Assembly (NCBI GenBank): GCA_030272155.1
Contig: CP126195.1
Coordinates: 2,339,001 to 2,403,000 of the forward strand
Direction of reading: 5' to 3'
DNA length: 64,000 bases
DNA from: Tetradesmus obliquus
Taxonomy: Eukaryota; Chlorophyta; Chlorophyceae; Sphaeropleales; Scenedesmaceae
The notes below the pieces were generated by a model. That model made no database searches. It was not told the origin of the DNA and saw only the letters and a list, made by a program, of their open reading frames with translations. The position numbers and the translations under genes are program-made. The stretch's first letter is position 1, and every line of letters begins with the position of its first letter. Positions 12,336 through 24,278 of this stretch are shown here, in pieces.

Positions 12336-13770
12336 ATGTCTGACGCAGGGTGAGCAGCAACGGCTATCGCAATGGCAGCAGCACACCCAAGCAACAGCAG
12401 TGCACACAGCAGCATCTGCAGCAGCAGCCACTGCTGCTTGAGCAACATACACGCTGCTCCCAGCGCAGTTCGTGCTCTCCACGCACGCACGTGCTTCACA
12501 AGTTATGGGCGCTGCATCCCAGCCAGCCATGGAGGCACTGTGCAGCAGCAGGCCTGCACTGTACAGCTGCACCCTGTCCCCTGCTCACATCATACCAGGA
12601 CGACACCAAGCAGATCGTGCTGCAATCAAGCCTTTTTGCACTAATGCATGCGCATGCAAACTTCTGTAACTCAATGATATCGTGCCCTTGTGCAGAGAGG
12701 AGACCCCCGTGGTGGTGGAGGCGGCGCCCGCCCCCGGCGAGCCCATGGACATCAACACCGCGGTGCGCCTGGTCATGAAGAAGGCCCTGGCCCACGACGG
12801 CCTGGCACGCGGCCTGCACGAGGCAGCCCGCTGCATCGAGAGGGTGAGGAGGAGGCAGTGATATGCATTCATGCGCGAGGGGGCGTTTACCAGTCCAGTT
12901 TCAAGGGTTACTGGTGCTACAGCAGGCTGCTGCATCGCGAGGGCAGGCACGACAGGAAGTGCAGCTGCTGATGCTGGTCATTTAGTGCAAAAGATGAGCT
13001 GCCTGCGGCCGCAGCCGCAGGGCTGCAGGCATAGCATCGCACTGGTGGAGAGTGTGCAGGTTCCGCAGGGCTATCAGTGCTGACGAAGGGATGCCTGGGG
13101 CCGCAGCAGCAGGCAGGGGAGCAGCAAAGCAGTTGGTATATACAGCCAGTTGCGTGGCGCAGCTGCTGGGCTGGGTCGGGAGGTTTTGTGGCAGCATCAG
13201 CCAGCAGCTGGTGTTTCTGGCAACGCGTTGGTGCAGCCGTAGCGTGCTGTGCTGCGGCATGTGTATGTTGTCAGACTAGCCAGCAGCAGGCAGGCACCGC
13301 ACATAAGCTGCATCTGTCAATGACTAACGGCAGTTGCAGCAGCAGCCGCGTGTGCATGAAAGTCATCACCACAGGGCATGCAACATGATTGCTGCAATGC
13401 ACTGTCTCGCCCGCTGCAAGGGCGAGGATGCTCTGCCTTCTTTGTCACTTCTGGCTGTCTCATGCCTCATCTCTGTGCATTGCTGCTGCTGCTGCTGCTG
13501 CTGTAGGGTGAGGGCCAGCTGTGCATCCTGGCTGAGGACTGCAACCAGCCCGACTACAAGAAGCTGATTGAGGCGCTGTGCGCGGAGCACAACGTCAACC
13601 TCATCAGTGTGCCCGAGAACAAGCAGCTGGGCGAGTGGGCCGGCCTGTGCAAGCTGGACGCGGAGGGCACCGCCCGCAAGGTGGTGGGCTGCAGCTGCGC
13701 CGTCATCACCGACTACGGAGAGGAGTCCGAGGGCCTCAACATCCTGCAGGACTACCTGAAGAGCCGCTAA
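12336..13770 (+). CDS. RPS12: 40S ribosomal protein S12 (eS12)
   Basis: Three exons: 12336-12349, 12696-12843 and 13507-13770, 426 bases, 141 residues. The first exon holds only 14 bases (MSDA plus two bases). The match to eS12 is plain. It includes [20 protein letters not shown] and [11 protein letters not shown] in exon 2, then [45 protein letters not shown] and [15 protein letters not shown] in exon 3. Length fits the family (about 130-145). eS12 is an L7Ae/L30e-fold protein of the 40S beak. Intron 2 ends in a run of CTG triplets directly before the TAG acceptor. The short first exon followed by an intron near the ATG is common in ribosomal protein genes. Confidence 0.96.
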
Positions 13771-13950
13771 AATGTACTGCTGTACTACTGCTGACCTGGC
13801 GGCGTGCTGGCGTGTGCTGCTGACTCAGCAGTGGACGGCTGTGCAATGCTGGGCAGCAGGCGGCTCGCGCAGCGGGTGTGCGTGTCACGCGGGTGATTGA
13901 TCCTTGTGGCGCACCGCTGCCGTCGACAAGTTGTGGTTTGCTGTTACAGG

Positions 13951-13955
13951 TGTAA
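13951..13955 (+). terminator. TGTAA cleavage/polyadenylation signal of eS12
   Basis: The pentamer TGTAA, the usual chlorophyte poly(A) signal, lies 181 bases after the eS12 stop codon. No nearer copy was seen. Confidence 0.6.
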
Positions 13956-16289
13956 TCACAACTTGGATGTGGCACCAATTGTCAATGCGTCACTGGTTGT
14001 CTGCAACCGAGCCTGAACAGAGCTGAACCACAAATCAGCGTAACTTCGTTCTTATTCAGCGCCTTCAAAACAGCCGATCACAGCGCCAGAGCCAGCTTCA
14101 GTCCTGCTTACATGTTGTAAACTGACAGATATCCCTTTACAGCAGTGTCAAACACCCATCGCAGGCCTGCACAGGAACCACAGCCGTGCAGCGCACCACA
14201 TGGCCCTCAGGGCCAGCAGGCTGCTAGCTGCCATCACGCTTTGTGAGTTTGCACGACGGGTACACACACTGTGATCGCCGTTGGCCGGGCCTCACCACAC
14301 TGTCGCCCACCTCTGCAGAGTGCACCAACAGGTTGATGCAGGAGAAGCCGCAGACATGGTCCTGACGTCTGTGAAGAACGTTCCTCCACCTACTAGGTGG
14401 CGGTAGTACCGCTCAGCAGCATAGGCAAAAAAACACCACCAGATCCACGTGATAATGCTGAGCCGTCAAAACCTGCCATGGTAGCATACAAGCTGTCACA
14501 TACCAGGCTGGTACAGTGCGCATGTTGACCAGGCAACTGCTCTTTCTCAGTAGCAGCAATGCCATCACACCATTTACGACACAGAATGCAGTCAGCCAAA
14601 TGTACCAAACCGCCCACGTCACAACGTTCTCTGCAGAGAGCAGGTGCCAGCTGCTCGCAAGGTGAGCCTAAAACAGGCAACGCCTCCAAATGTGCAATAA
14701 CATAAAAGCCGGCAGTGCACCACCCCAAACCAGATACTCGCCCTTAGCGCCGGCTAGCGCAGCGCTGCTGTGCAACCAACATGCAGCATTGTGTTACGTT
14801 GCTTTTTCTCAGCCGCGCAGCGCTGGAGCGCATGCACCAACATCGTCGCCTCTTGCTGAACAAGAACAGTGACGGGCAACCCTGCCACACACCTGCAAAC
14901 CATGCACGCCTTTGACAGCCAACTCACTAGGACTCATCACAGCATGTGCCTGGCCCGCAAAAAAGTAGGATGTCAGACCCAGAATAAGCCATTGTCACAA
15001 CGGTGCACTGGGGCAGCCGGAAGTGCAGCATCACCAACCACGAACTGCAAACACATACCCTGGATATAGTACAAGCACCTGAGATTGCTAAGGCAGAGGC
15101 TGCCCACGAGGGACAAACTGACAACAAAACTGACGTGTCACGTTCAGCGCAGCATCACTGCACTTACACCTTCCTTCCCCAACCAGTGCCCGATGCATTG
15201 TCATGCCACATACTGCAGTCAGCAGCCAAGCGTGTTGCCATGCTCCCGCCAACCCTGCCAACAAGCTCTTGCTGCTTCAATGTTGCGTACAGCAATAGGC
15301 CAGCCAGAAAGCCCTACTTTCTTGAAATTGCAAGTAAGCCGTCCCTGGAACACCCACGCAGCCAGGCGCATGCGGGCCTGCGGTTGCACGGGTAGACCAC
15401 TCACTTTCAATATGAAGCGCCACTGTGTGCTCAAACCACCCATCTTTTAGCGGCATGCACCCACATTGGCATGCATGTGCAACTGCAACTGCGTATGCAT
15501 ATCAGCAGGCATGTGCATCTTCGAAGTTCCATGTCTCAGCATCACATCCTTTGCTGACCATGAAGAGGTAGCAGCAGGCGCAGCCACCACACACTCAACA
15601 ACCATGTGTTGCTCATATGCAGGCCAGAGACGTGACAAGAAACGCTAATCAACGCCCTGCCATGCGCAGCGCATCAGCTAGGGCATGCTGTATGTCGCCT
15701 GTGCGAGCCCTCCCACCCACAAGCGCGCGCATGCATCCATACAACGGCAAGCTGTTGCACCGCTGCACATGCACATGTGCATTCTGACACTCATCCTCAT
15801 GTAACTTTGCTACTGGCCGCGTCTTGGCTGCCGGTTGTACGCAGCACCATGGATTACATTAAAGAACCCCGCGGTGTTGTCGTTTTTTTGCCATTTCATG
15901 GCCATCGCTAGCAGCGGATGCACCGGGGTTGTGCACTGCCGCGGTCCACGCTAGACCTCTTGCCGTTGCATTAGTTGCGGGTGCCGGGTGCTGCTGCCTC
16001 AAGCACACCCTGCGGCACACACAAGCAGCACGCACACATTGAGCAACGCAGCTGCCAAGCCCTCTCGCTGACGCCGGCGAGCGTGTACACACCTACCTTC
16101 AACAGCACTGGCTGCCATCTGACAGACCCTTGCCGACTAGCGTGTTTTGCTGCATTGCGACGCATGGTTTTGCATTGTGTCGTCTACAACCTGTCGCGGG
16201 TGAGTACCATGTCGCAAGTTAATATGGCAACTGCAGCCAAGCAGCACATGCACACGTGGCTACCATACTAAGACTCAGGCGTGTCTCAG
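13956..16289. other. Intergenic region between convergent genes
   Basis: The eS12 and tyrosinase genes converge on this 2.3 kb. Open frames here are short and lack motifs. A minus-strand TGTAA (TTACA on the plus strand at 15854-15858) may be the tyrosinase poly(A) signal, which would give a 3' UTR of roughly 430 bases. One minus-strand frame at 15219-15443 reads smoothly but has no partner exon and no recognised domain. I do not call a gene. Confidence 0.45.
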
Positions 16290-19200
16290 TCAGCCCACCT
16301 GTGCATATCCTGGCAGAGTGATCTCATCCTCTTTTGACTCAGCAATGAACCTCGTAGGTAGGCCACTCCTGATTGACTCCTCAGACGTCTGCACTGTCTG
16401 GACATCGCCTGAAGCTTCGCCCAGTGGGAAGTTTGACCAGCGCAGCTCAATGCGTGGGCCAAGCGACACACGCCTCGTAAAGTTAGTGGCCGTGCCATTC
16501 CTGGTAATGCTGGTGGGCAGGATGTAGATGTTTGACAGCTTGTAGGGGCTCTTGGGTGCCAGGTATGGCTCCTTGTCGGGGCCTGCAGCGGCAGCAGTAG
16601 ATGCCTCGTCAGCGTGCTGGCACAATGCTACAACCGACAAGTCCCGCATCAGTAGCAGGCGAGCCTGTTTGAGTCTGTATGCTGTTCTGTGCATGGAATA
16701 GAGCATCGCATGTGTGGGGTGGGCTGTTGCACGCGTGCTGTGACACAGCGACCCTCTGCATGATGTGGCTGCACTTATATATGTCCTGTGCAGGCAGCCC
16801 AAAGACTGCACAGCGGCGAGCTTACGCAATTGCCGCCTGTGGCTGAGGAGGTAAACAAAGCACCAAGCATGCGTCCAGGCTATCGGGCTGTAGTATTTGC
16901 ACAAACACGACACCCAATAAGCCCCTGCAAGAAATCCCAATAGCAGCAACCCACCTGTGGACTCCAGGGATTGCTGCTGCTTCACGATGCAGCCGGTGAT
17001 ATCTGCTGACGCATCCACCTGCATATCAAGCAGTGAACGTATGTCAAAAGCAATGACCAAGTTGGCACAACATGCAGCAGCTGTCACGATACACTGCAAA
17101 TCACATGCAACATTTGCCCAAACATCACTCACCCTCAGTGGTCTGTTAGGCGCCAGGGAGCTCCCCAGGATGCACCAGTTGCCACAGTACTGCGCAGCAT
17201 CTGCGCTCTGCATCTTCTCCACACGGATCTGGCCATTCCCGCCTGCAAACTGATCTGCAAAGGCCTTGCCAGTGGTGCCCCGGTAGTCACTCATGAAGTG
17301 CAGGCAGAAGCCCTGGTTGGGAATTGCGTTGATGTTGATGGCATTCAACCACACCTACACACAGAATGAATGAAATAATGTCAACATACAGCAGCAGCTG
17401 TGATAGTGCTGGTGTGTATTGATGTTGGTGGCATTGAGCCACACCTAGCAGGAGCACTGCAGCATGGAAGGCAGGGGCGGATGCATGTTTGGTTGATTGT
17501 GTGGTGGCAGCTGCATGTGTCTTGGTGCTGCGGCCTGGGTGTTGAATCGTGCTGGTTTCTGCAACATCGCGCAGGCAAAGCATCTGATAACAAGCTCACA
17601 CAGTAACCATGGTAGACATCTGACAGCTCGTCCACCAGCTCCCCAAACACATACAACAATACACTACTTATGTGTAGCATGTATATTGATCTGTATATGT
17701 GATATTAACAGTTTCAAAAAGAGATGAAGTACTGTGCTCACCTGCAGCCTGTAGCCCGTGTAGACCTCTCCCAGCTCCTCCACAAGCTCCTTGGCAACAG
17801 CAGCAACACACAAACAATAACAGCAGCAACCATGATACTAAACAAACCCCAAAAAAACAAGGTAACAACACTAACAGTAATGCCATCATGCTCACCTGCA
17901 GCCTGTAGCCCTTGTGCACATCTGCCAGCTCATCCACCAGCTCCTTTGCCACAAGCCTGCTCATGGTTGTAGCACTCACAGTCACATCTTTGATTGCCAC
18001 ACCGATAATCCACCACCACCTGCTCCAGTACCTGCAGGATACAGCAGCAGCAATGAGGCGGGTGCTGCGTCAGAACCTGCTGCATGCTGTGTGGCCTGTG
18101 CGGGACTGCAGGCATCACCTACTGTGCCATGGATTCAATGTGGGCACTGTGTGCCGTTGTGCATGTTGTATGCGGACAGACGTGGCTAGGCATAAGCCAT
18201 GTGAAGGCTCCTGGCAGGCCACGGCAGCTTCCAGCTAGCTGCCAACTTGCAGCTTATTTGATGTGCGTCCTGCAGCCACAGCCATGCTCACCTTGCAGCT
18301 TATACGCTGCAAATGCAACGTTTAGCTGTAAATCAAGTTGTGCTGTCCCCTTGTTGCACCTGTATGATCAGGAACTGCGTATGCGGTGCGCTGATTGAAG
18401 AAGGTTGTCAGTGTCTCAAACCTACTGTGGCCTTCCCTCTCACCTGTACGGCAGGGCGATCCACGGGTTGGCGTGCTGGATGCGAGCGAAGCTGCCATCC
18501 ATCCTGCACAACAGCAGCAGCAACAGCAGCAGCAGCAGCAGCAGTGAAGACAGACACTAATTGGCTCATCCAGAGCTGCCTTTCTCACAAGTAGCCTGCC
18601 CAGCCGGAAGTACAGAAGGGGCCAGCAGTGGGGACACCATCAGGCTGCACCAAGCATGTGGCCTCAACTCTCAACTGCAGGCAATGCGCTCAACTGCAAC
18701 ACCTGCAGGTGGGCTGACTCGCGCTGTGCACAGAATCAAGCTGCACTCAACATATGGCCACAGCATTGGACTGCAGGCATTTAACACAATGTCAGCACCT
18801 GCAGGCTGGCTAAGCCTGTGCTGTGCACTGCACAAAACACTGACCAGTAGCCTCCCCAGCCGGAGGTGTAGAAAGGTGCCAGCAGGCAGAGCACCACGAA
18901 GCTACTCACAACATACGGCCACAACATTGTGTAGTTGACAACAAGCATCATGTGCACAGTCACTTACCAGTAGCCTCCCCAGCCGGAGGTGTAGAGAGGG
19001 GACAGCAGGGAGAGCACTACGAAGCTACTCACAACATGCGGCCACAACGTTTAGCTGCGGGCGTTGTGTACTTAACAACATACATCATGTGCACAGTCAC
19101 TCACCAGTAGCCTCCCCAGCCTGAGGTATAGAAAGGTGCCAGCAGAGAGGAGGCGCTGATAGGAGTGCCAGGGGGGTAAAACAAGGTGGCAGCAGCAGAG

Positions 19201-20826
19201 TCTGGCAGCAGAACAGCAGGCAGTGCGATGCAGAGAGGAAGAAAGGCTTAGCCGCAGCAGCAGGATCGGCTTTGCAGTGGGGAGACAGCACACACATTGT
19301 GTGGCATGGCAGGTGTTATATGTCTGTCATCAGCTCCGCACGCTGGCGACTAGGGCTTGGATGCATGCCTGCTGCCAGAGACATGGAGAGGTGTATGCTT
19401 TTATGAACGAGCAAACTGCTTGTTGTCAGTGTGAACGAATATGCCTTGATGATACAAGCCTGCCACTCACTGACGGCTGGAGCCATCCATACGGCTGGGC
19501 TGCTGCCTCCAGACCCCTGCCATGACTGCAGCACCCGATCAATGTAGCCATGCAGCATCATAAAGATGGGGTCCCTGCAGCGCCACGTGTAACCGGTGAC
19601 AGTGTTACAAGGCAGTTAGGCACACACCAGGTATGTAGCTGCTATCAAGGCATGCATGCGCACAGAGTAACATCGTGCGCAACATCAGTTTGGTTTGGCG
19701 CCAGCAACAGGCAAACAGCAGAGCATCATGAAGATGGGGTCCCTGCAGGCGCACCAGCGACAGACGATTTGACAGACAAGGTGCCGAAAGCTACACAAAA
19801 AAAGCCATGCCATTGACGCATCTGCTACCACCAGCTTGCAAGGTTGAAGCACGGGACAGTCGGAGTTCAATGGCACGCAGTCAAGGCCGCTGCGGCGACA
19901 TGTGACATGTTTCGGGTGAGCATTGCTGTCGATGCAGCCGCGCCCTATGGTCGCTTCGCCTTAGCTGCTGAAAAAGTGCGATGCATTTGCTGCCAGGGTG
20001 TGTAAACATGCCACACTCACTTTGCTGCTGTTGGCACAGAGCTCATGGTGCCGCCAATGTTCACGTGCATGCTCCCGTGCGTGTTTTCGAGGCGGGTTGC
20101 GCCGGAGGAGCAAGACCTGCAGACATATATACACGCAGTTGCAAAATGCACCACAAGTTGCAGCACGGAACAGGTGAGCATGATGGGATGCAGTTTTATA
20201 TTGCAAGGGTTACACATATAAAAGTCGTCTACCTTCACCAACTGCATCGCCGGTACCGCACACAATTGTTGCTGACTGCAGGTGATGTTCCAGAGCCTCT
20301 CCTTTACCATGCAGCATGCGCTTTGTGAGCAGTTGCTGTTCAACAGCAGGAGTTGACCGCCGCAGCTTGCGCTCTGCCAGGCAGAATTGGTTAAAGGGTG
20401 AAACCAACACACAATCAACACATCGAGTACAGTACAGTATGAGCAGCAACAGCTCGGCAGTAGAAGGCATGCAGCATAGCCTGCAGTCCGCTAGGCAGAC
20501 ACTGTTAACCGGCCACAGCAACACTGTCTCCAACAAATCGCCTCTCACCCTGCTCCCCATGTGCAGCCCCAGTCTGGCGATGCAATGAAGGATGTGATCT
20601 GGCTCGACCAGGAGACCGCATTCGCTGCAAAGTTTGCCTTCCAGCTGCCGGACCTTGTAGTGGCAGGGCTGCCCCAGCTGGCCAAGGGGTTTGGGATGGA
20701 TGTGGATGCATTGGTGAGAGGGTCGATGACATTGACGTTTAAGCTGTCAAGGATGGTGAAGGCGGGATCAGTGATGTAGGAGGATAAGGGGTTAATGTAG
20801 GGGGTGCGGATCTGCAGGACAGAAGT

Positions 20827-20881
<55 letters not shown>

Positions 20882-22958
20882 CGTTACAAGTCATCAGAGT
20901 CAGCCGATCACAGCATTAGTATGCCGTATTCAATTCAGCAAAACCAACAGCGTGTGACCTGCTTGTGTCAGTAATGCGCCACAGTGTCCAGTCACCTCTT
21001 CAAAAAGTGGGCTCAACAGGCACTAGCATGGTGTCATTGCCTGAACTAGGGCAGCAGCTGCTGCTGTTCCGTTGCCCACCTGATGAGCCAGCTGCTGGTA
21101 GAGTGAGCGCTCCCCTGGGTCTGCCACGCGCATGGCCACAGCATGCGCAGCATTCACCAGAGCCATCTCAAACTGTGACAGGTATGGCCTGCAGGCATAA
21201 GAGCAAGCTGGCTTCGGTTAGAGAGCCTTGGAGGTTTTGCATCTGTCCCTTAATGTAAAACATGGTCACAGCTTGCGGAGCATTCACCAGAGTCATCTCA
21301 AACTGAGACAGGTATGGCCTACAAGCGCCAGGGCACGAAAGCCTTGAATTTCAGGTAGCATTAGAGGGTTGAAGGTGCTCCCAACTTACAACATGACATG
21401 CTGCGGCAGTGAGTGTCTGCTGATGTGCTTGTGACAGTACAGCTTGCAAAGAGCACATGCCTGCTAGTATGTCTGCTGCTTTGCAGCGCACCTGTGCCAG
21501 GCAGCAAACAGAGGGTGGGAGTGCGGGCAACTGCAGGTGCAGCAGCAGCACAGAAACAGCAGCAGTGAGAGTTGTCGGTGTAGAACACAGCTGTGGTCCC
21601 ATGTTGCAGCAACAGCAGCAGCAGCACATCATGAACAGGTGTACGTGGGTGCTGCATTTGATACTGCTGCTTGTTGCTGCTGCTGCTGCTGCTGCTGCTA
21701 GTTGTAACCACGTTTAGCTGTTGTAACTAGTGTAACTAGGCAAGTTACTGGCACACGAGAGTCACTCACTATCCGGCAGTTGCCGAGCATCTGAAAGTGC
21801 CTCCAGCACAGTCCGCATGGAAATTAGCACACGCAGAGTTGCAGGCTCCCTGGTATGGTGTGCTGTTGCCATGGATCTTTGCTATTGCATCATGGTTGTA
21901 GACTGGCCCAGTTACATCAGTAGTTGACTGCATCTCTTGCATTGCAAGCAGGTACAGGGTCTGCAAGCAGCAGCAGAAGAGGGAAATGAAGCGGCAGCAG
22001 CAGCAGCAGCACTAAAAGAGAGGAAGCCACGGCAGCTGTGGCAGTGCCAGCACACGCAGCAACTGTGGCTGATGCCAGTCATGCTGCTGCTGCGAGCTAA
22101 GAAGCCAACAGGTGGCAAAAGCCTGACCAGCACAGTTAACCTCCTGTGCTGCATTGTCAGCATGCCAGGAACATATGCCAAGACCCTTGCTTTGAGTTGT
22201 TATTATACATCAAATGACAAGCCAATCACATGACTAAACGTCCAACCATGACAGCAAAGTTGACCCTCACCCTGTAGCGGTCGGTCACAGGGAGGTTGTT
22301 GATCTCAAAGATGTCCCTCCTGCGCGGGATGGAGTTATACACCCAGTTGGACACTGCAGCAGCAAGCGTGTCGGGGCAGAAGCAGCAGCATTGCCTCAGC
22401 AACTCCTGGTCTTGTTGTTAAAGCCATCTCACAAGGCGCGGTATGCAGAGGAAGCATGCATTTTCATTCAAAATCGTGTTACTTGCAAGCTTGTGTCTCA
22501 CCTGCGGCTCCATTGATTGGCCCAACAGTCGGCGTTGTCGTCATGGTTGCAATACCAACTTCATCTGTGACGCAGCAGTGGAGGACACAGGGCAAGCAGG
22601 AAGGCAGGTTGCACACAAGGCTGAGCTGTGAAAACTTGGAGTTGATGATCTGGTGTTGTTTCAACTTCTGAAAAAATCCTTGGATGGTGCCGGTCGTGTC
22701 TCATTGGGTCTGCAGGGTACTGGCGTGAACACGCAGCAGTGGCGTTTGTACTGCTCCGCAAACACTGTGAAGTTTAAACGCTGTCCACAACCAACCATGA
22801 GCTGCCTTCAGGGAACAGCATGCGGTGACAAACTTACCTCCGGCTCCTGCAAGCTGCCTGGAAGTACTGCTCGGCAAGGCAGTGCCCCAGGCCTGCTGCC
22901 AAGCAGCAGCAGCCAGCAGTGTCACCAGCGTCACGCGAACTGCGGCGAGACTTGACAT
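16290..22958 (-). CDS. Secreted tyrosinase (type-3 copper monophenol/diphenol oxidase)
   Basis: Sixteen exons join in phase: 22958-22838, 22564-22502, 22353-22271, 21960-21833, 21530-21492, 21188-21080, 20811-20549, 20371-20264, 20116-20021, 19574-19471, 19201-19105, 18503-18444, 18031-17896, 17354-17133, 17018-16955 and 16582-16290. They total 1,986 bases, 661 residues. Residues 1-27 form a signal peptide (VTLVTLLAAAAWQQAWG). CuA ligands are His119 (KIHG), His135 (CPHSHPLF) and His144 (AAWHRPYL). Cys133-Pro-His135 matches the Cys-X-His thioether pair of fungal and plant enzymes. CuB ligands are His318 and His322 (THGSMHVNIGG) and His345 (DPIFMMLHGYID). The usual first His of the HH pair at 344 is Leu. 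About 300 residues follow the copper core. They may form the shielding domain of tyrosinases, but I see no family motif. Introns contain several partial exon copies, annotated separately. Product would be o-quinones outside the cell or in a secretory compartment. Confidence 0.9.
17592..17789 (-). repeat. Two partial copies of tyrosinase exon 13's 3' edge
   Basis: Exon 13 ends in KELVDELADVHKGYRLQ followed by a GTGAGC donor. A copy at 17789-17742 reads ELVEELGEVYTGYRLQ and also ends in GTGAGC. It is 48 bases long, has an AG before it, and is in phase 0, so it could be included as an extra exon without frame change. A second, more diverged copy at about 17640-17592 reads LVDELSDVYHGYC before GTGAGC. 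Confidence 0.75.
18593..19020 (-). repeat. Three partial copies of tyrosinase exon 11's 3' edge
   Basis: Exon 11 ends in APFYTSGWGGYW at a GTGAGT donor. Copies of this edge occur at about 19010-18969 (PLYTSGWGGYW, donor GTAAGT), 18890-18850 (APFYTSGWGGYW) and 18640-18593 (a decayed version, FCTSGWAGYL). Flanking intron is partly shared, including an ACAACATGCGGCCACAAC-like stretch. Confidence 0.75.
20826..20880 (+). repeat. (CAG)n run, CTG on the tyrosinase sense strand
   Basis: A nearly pure triplet run of about 18 units lies 15 bases upstream (on the minus strand) of the acceptor of tyrosinase exon 7. In the transcript it is a CUG run next to the 3' splice site. Confidence 0.9.
21250..21315 (-). 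repeat. Partial copy of tyrosinase exon 6's 5' edge
   Basis: The real exon 6 starts at 21188 with PYLSQFEMALVNAAHAV. About 125 bases upstream, a copy with its own AG acceptor reads PYLSQFEMTLVNAPQAV and then diverges into a stop-containing frame. Inclusion would break the protein. Confidence 0.75.
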
Positions 22959-24278
22959 GGCAGCTCGCGCTGGTAGATGCGCAGGATGGTTTTATCGTTA
23001 TTAGACTCTGCGTTGGTGATATCCCGCCTGCAGCGAGAGAGTTGGCCTGGGCCCAGACCAATGGAGGGGCACTTGCGTTGTTGACTAGGCTTCACAACTT
23101 GAACACAACGGCCATCAATTTTGGATACATAAGAAACCACCGATGACCTCAAGAGCGAACACAAACTGCAGTGCTTGAAGCGATGGTGGCACAGCAAATC
23201 GAATCCAACGTGACGGACCGCATATGAATAGGGCTATTAAACCTCATTGAAGCCAAGCCAACCACTGAAATATTTCAAAACATTTGATCACAAGCAGCAC
23301 TCACCTGGCTTCGAGTGTTCAGCACAGTGATCGCAACCGCAGCAAAAATGTGCTTAGGCTCCTGCTTGAAGAGTTGCAAGGATGGCTTGTGGTGCCTCAA
23401 TTCAAGCAAGCACATTTGCTGCTACGTTCTGCAGGTGTGCTATTTTGTATGCAGCTGATTGAACACCGCTCGAAGCCCTGTAAAACACTGCCCGAAGGTC
23501 GAGTGAAGGCTGGTGACCCACGTGCTGTGGCGCCGTGCTGCCGAGTGTTGCTTCACTGAACGAAATCAAAATCCGATTCTTTCAAATTTTTGCGTAGCTC
23601 GGACTGCATTCAGTCCCACTGTGCAGTCAAAAGTAAAACATTGTAACCTATCTGGCGTACTGCTGCTCACGCGGCTACGTCGTTACACCGTGCACGGTGA
23701 TGATCTTATTTTATGTTCACGGCCTTGAGAAGGTTCCCATCTTAGTGTCCCAGTGTCGCCAGGCTGTCTGGCTTTCGTTGGTCCTTTCTGACATGACTCA
23801 GCAAGTACACTGTACGTAGCTGAGCTGTAACAGCAGTCAAAGCTGTCTGTCAACGCCCGCCGGGTATTGCAGCATTGGACCTTTTCAAAGAGTCTGTCCT
23901 CAGAACACTTGCATCTATTCTGTCCTGGAACCATGGGTCTCCACTCGGGTCATTTGACGCTTGTAGCCGCCTAACCATGAACTTCATGCAGCGACTGCAG
24001 CCTGTCTGCACACTGGCAGCCAGCACTGCTGGCATGGCATGCACATGTAACAAATGTTACTAAACAGTAACGAAACCTCTTGCATTATGCGAGAGACACC
24101 TTGGTACACGAACCCATCCACTTCACTCAACCAGAAAGCACTTGTCAGCTAGCCAGGCACAGCAGGCAAGCTACGGCGCCGCAAACAGCAGCAAATCCAA
24201 ATGCGTGCAGTCCTCAACCATCCTCAGCACATATGCTAAAGCCACTCCCACCAGGCTGCAGCTGCTGCACGCGATAAG
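22959..24278. other. Intergenic region, tyrosinase promoter and SFI1-like 3' region
   Basis: Both flanking genes are on the minus strand. The region should hold the tyrosinase promoter and the 3' UTR of the SFI1-like gene. It is poorer in CAG triplets than its surroundings. Short frames occur, for example plus 23284-23559, but none shows a domain or a splice partner. Confidence 0.45.

Noticed and set aside
15219..15443. Minus-strand frame in the eS12-tyrosinase gap as a gene
   Set aside because: A single frame with a possible donor inside, but no start, partner exon or recognised motif.
20561..20779. Plus-strand frame of 72 residues with smooth composition
   Set aside because: It is the antisense of tyrosinase exon 7, which fits in phase with both neighbours.
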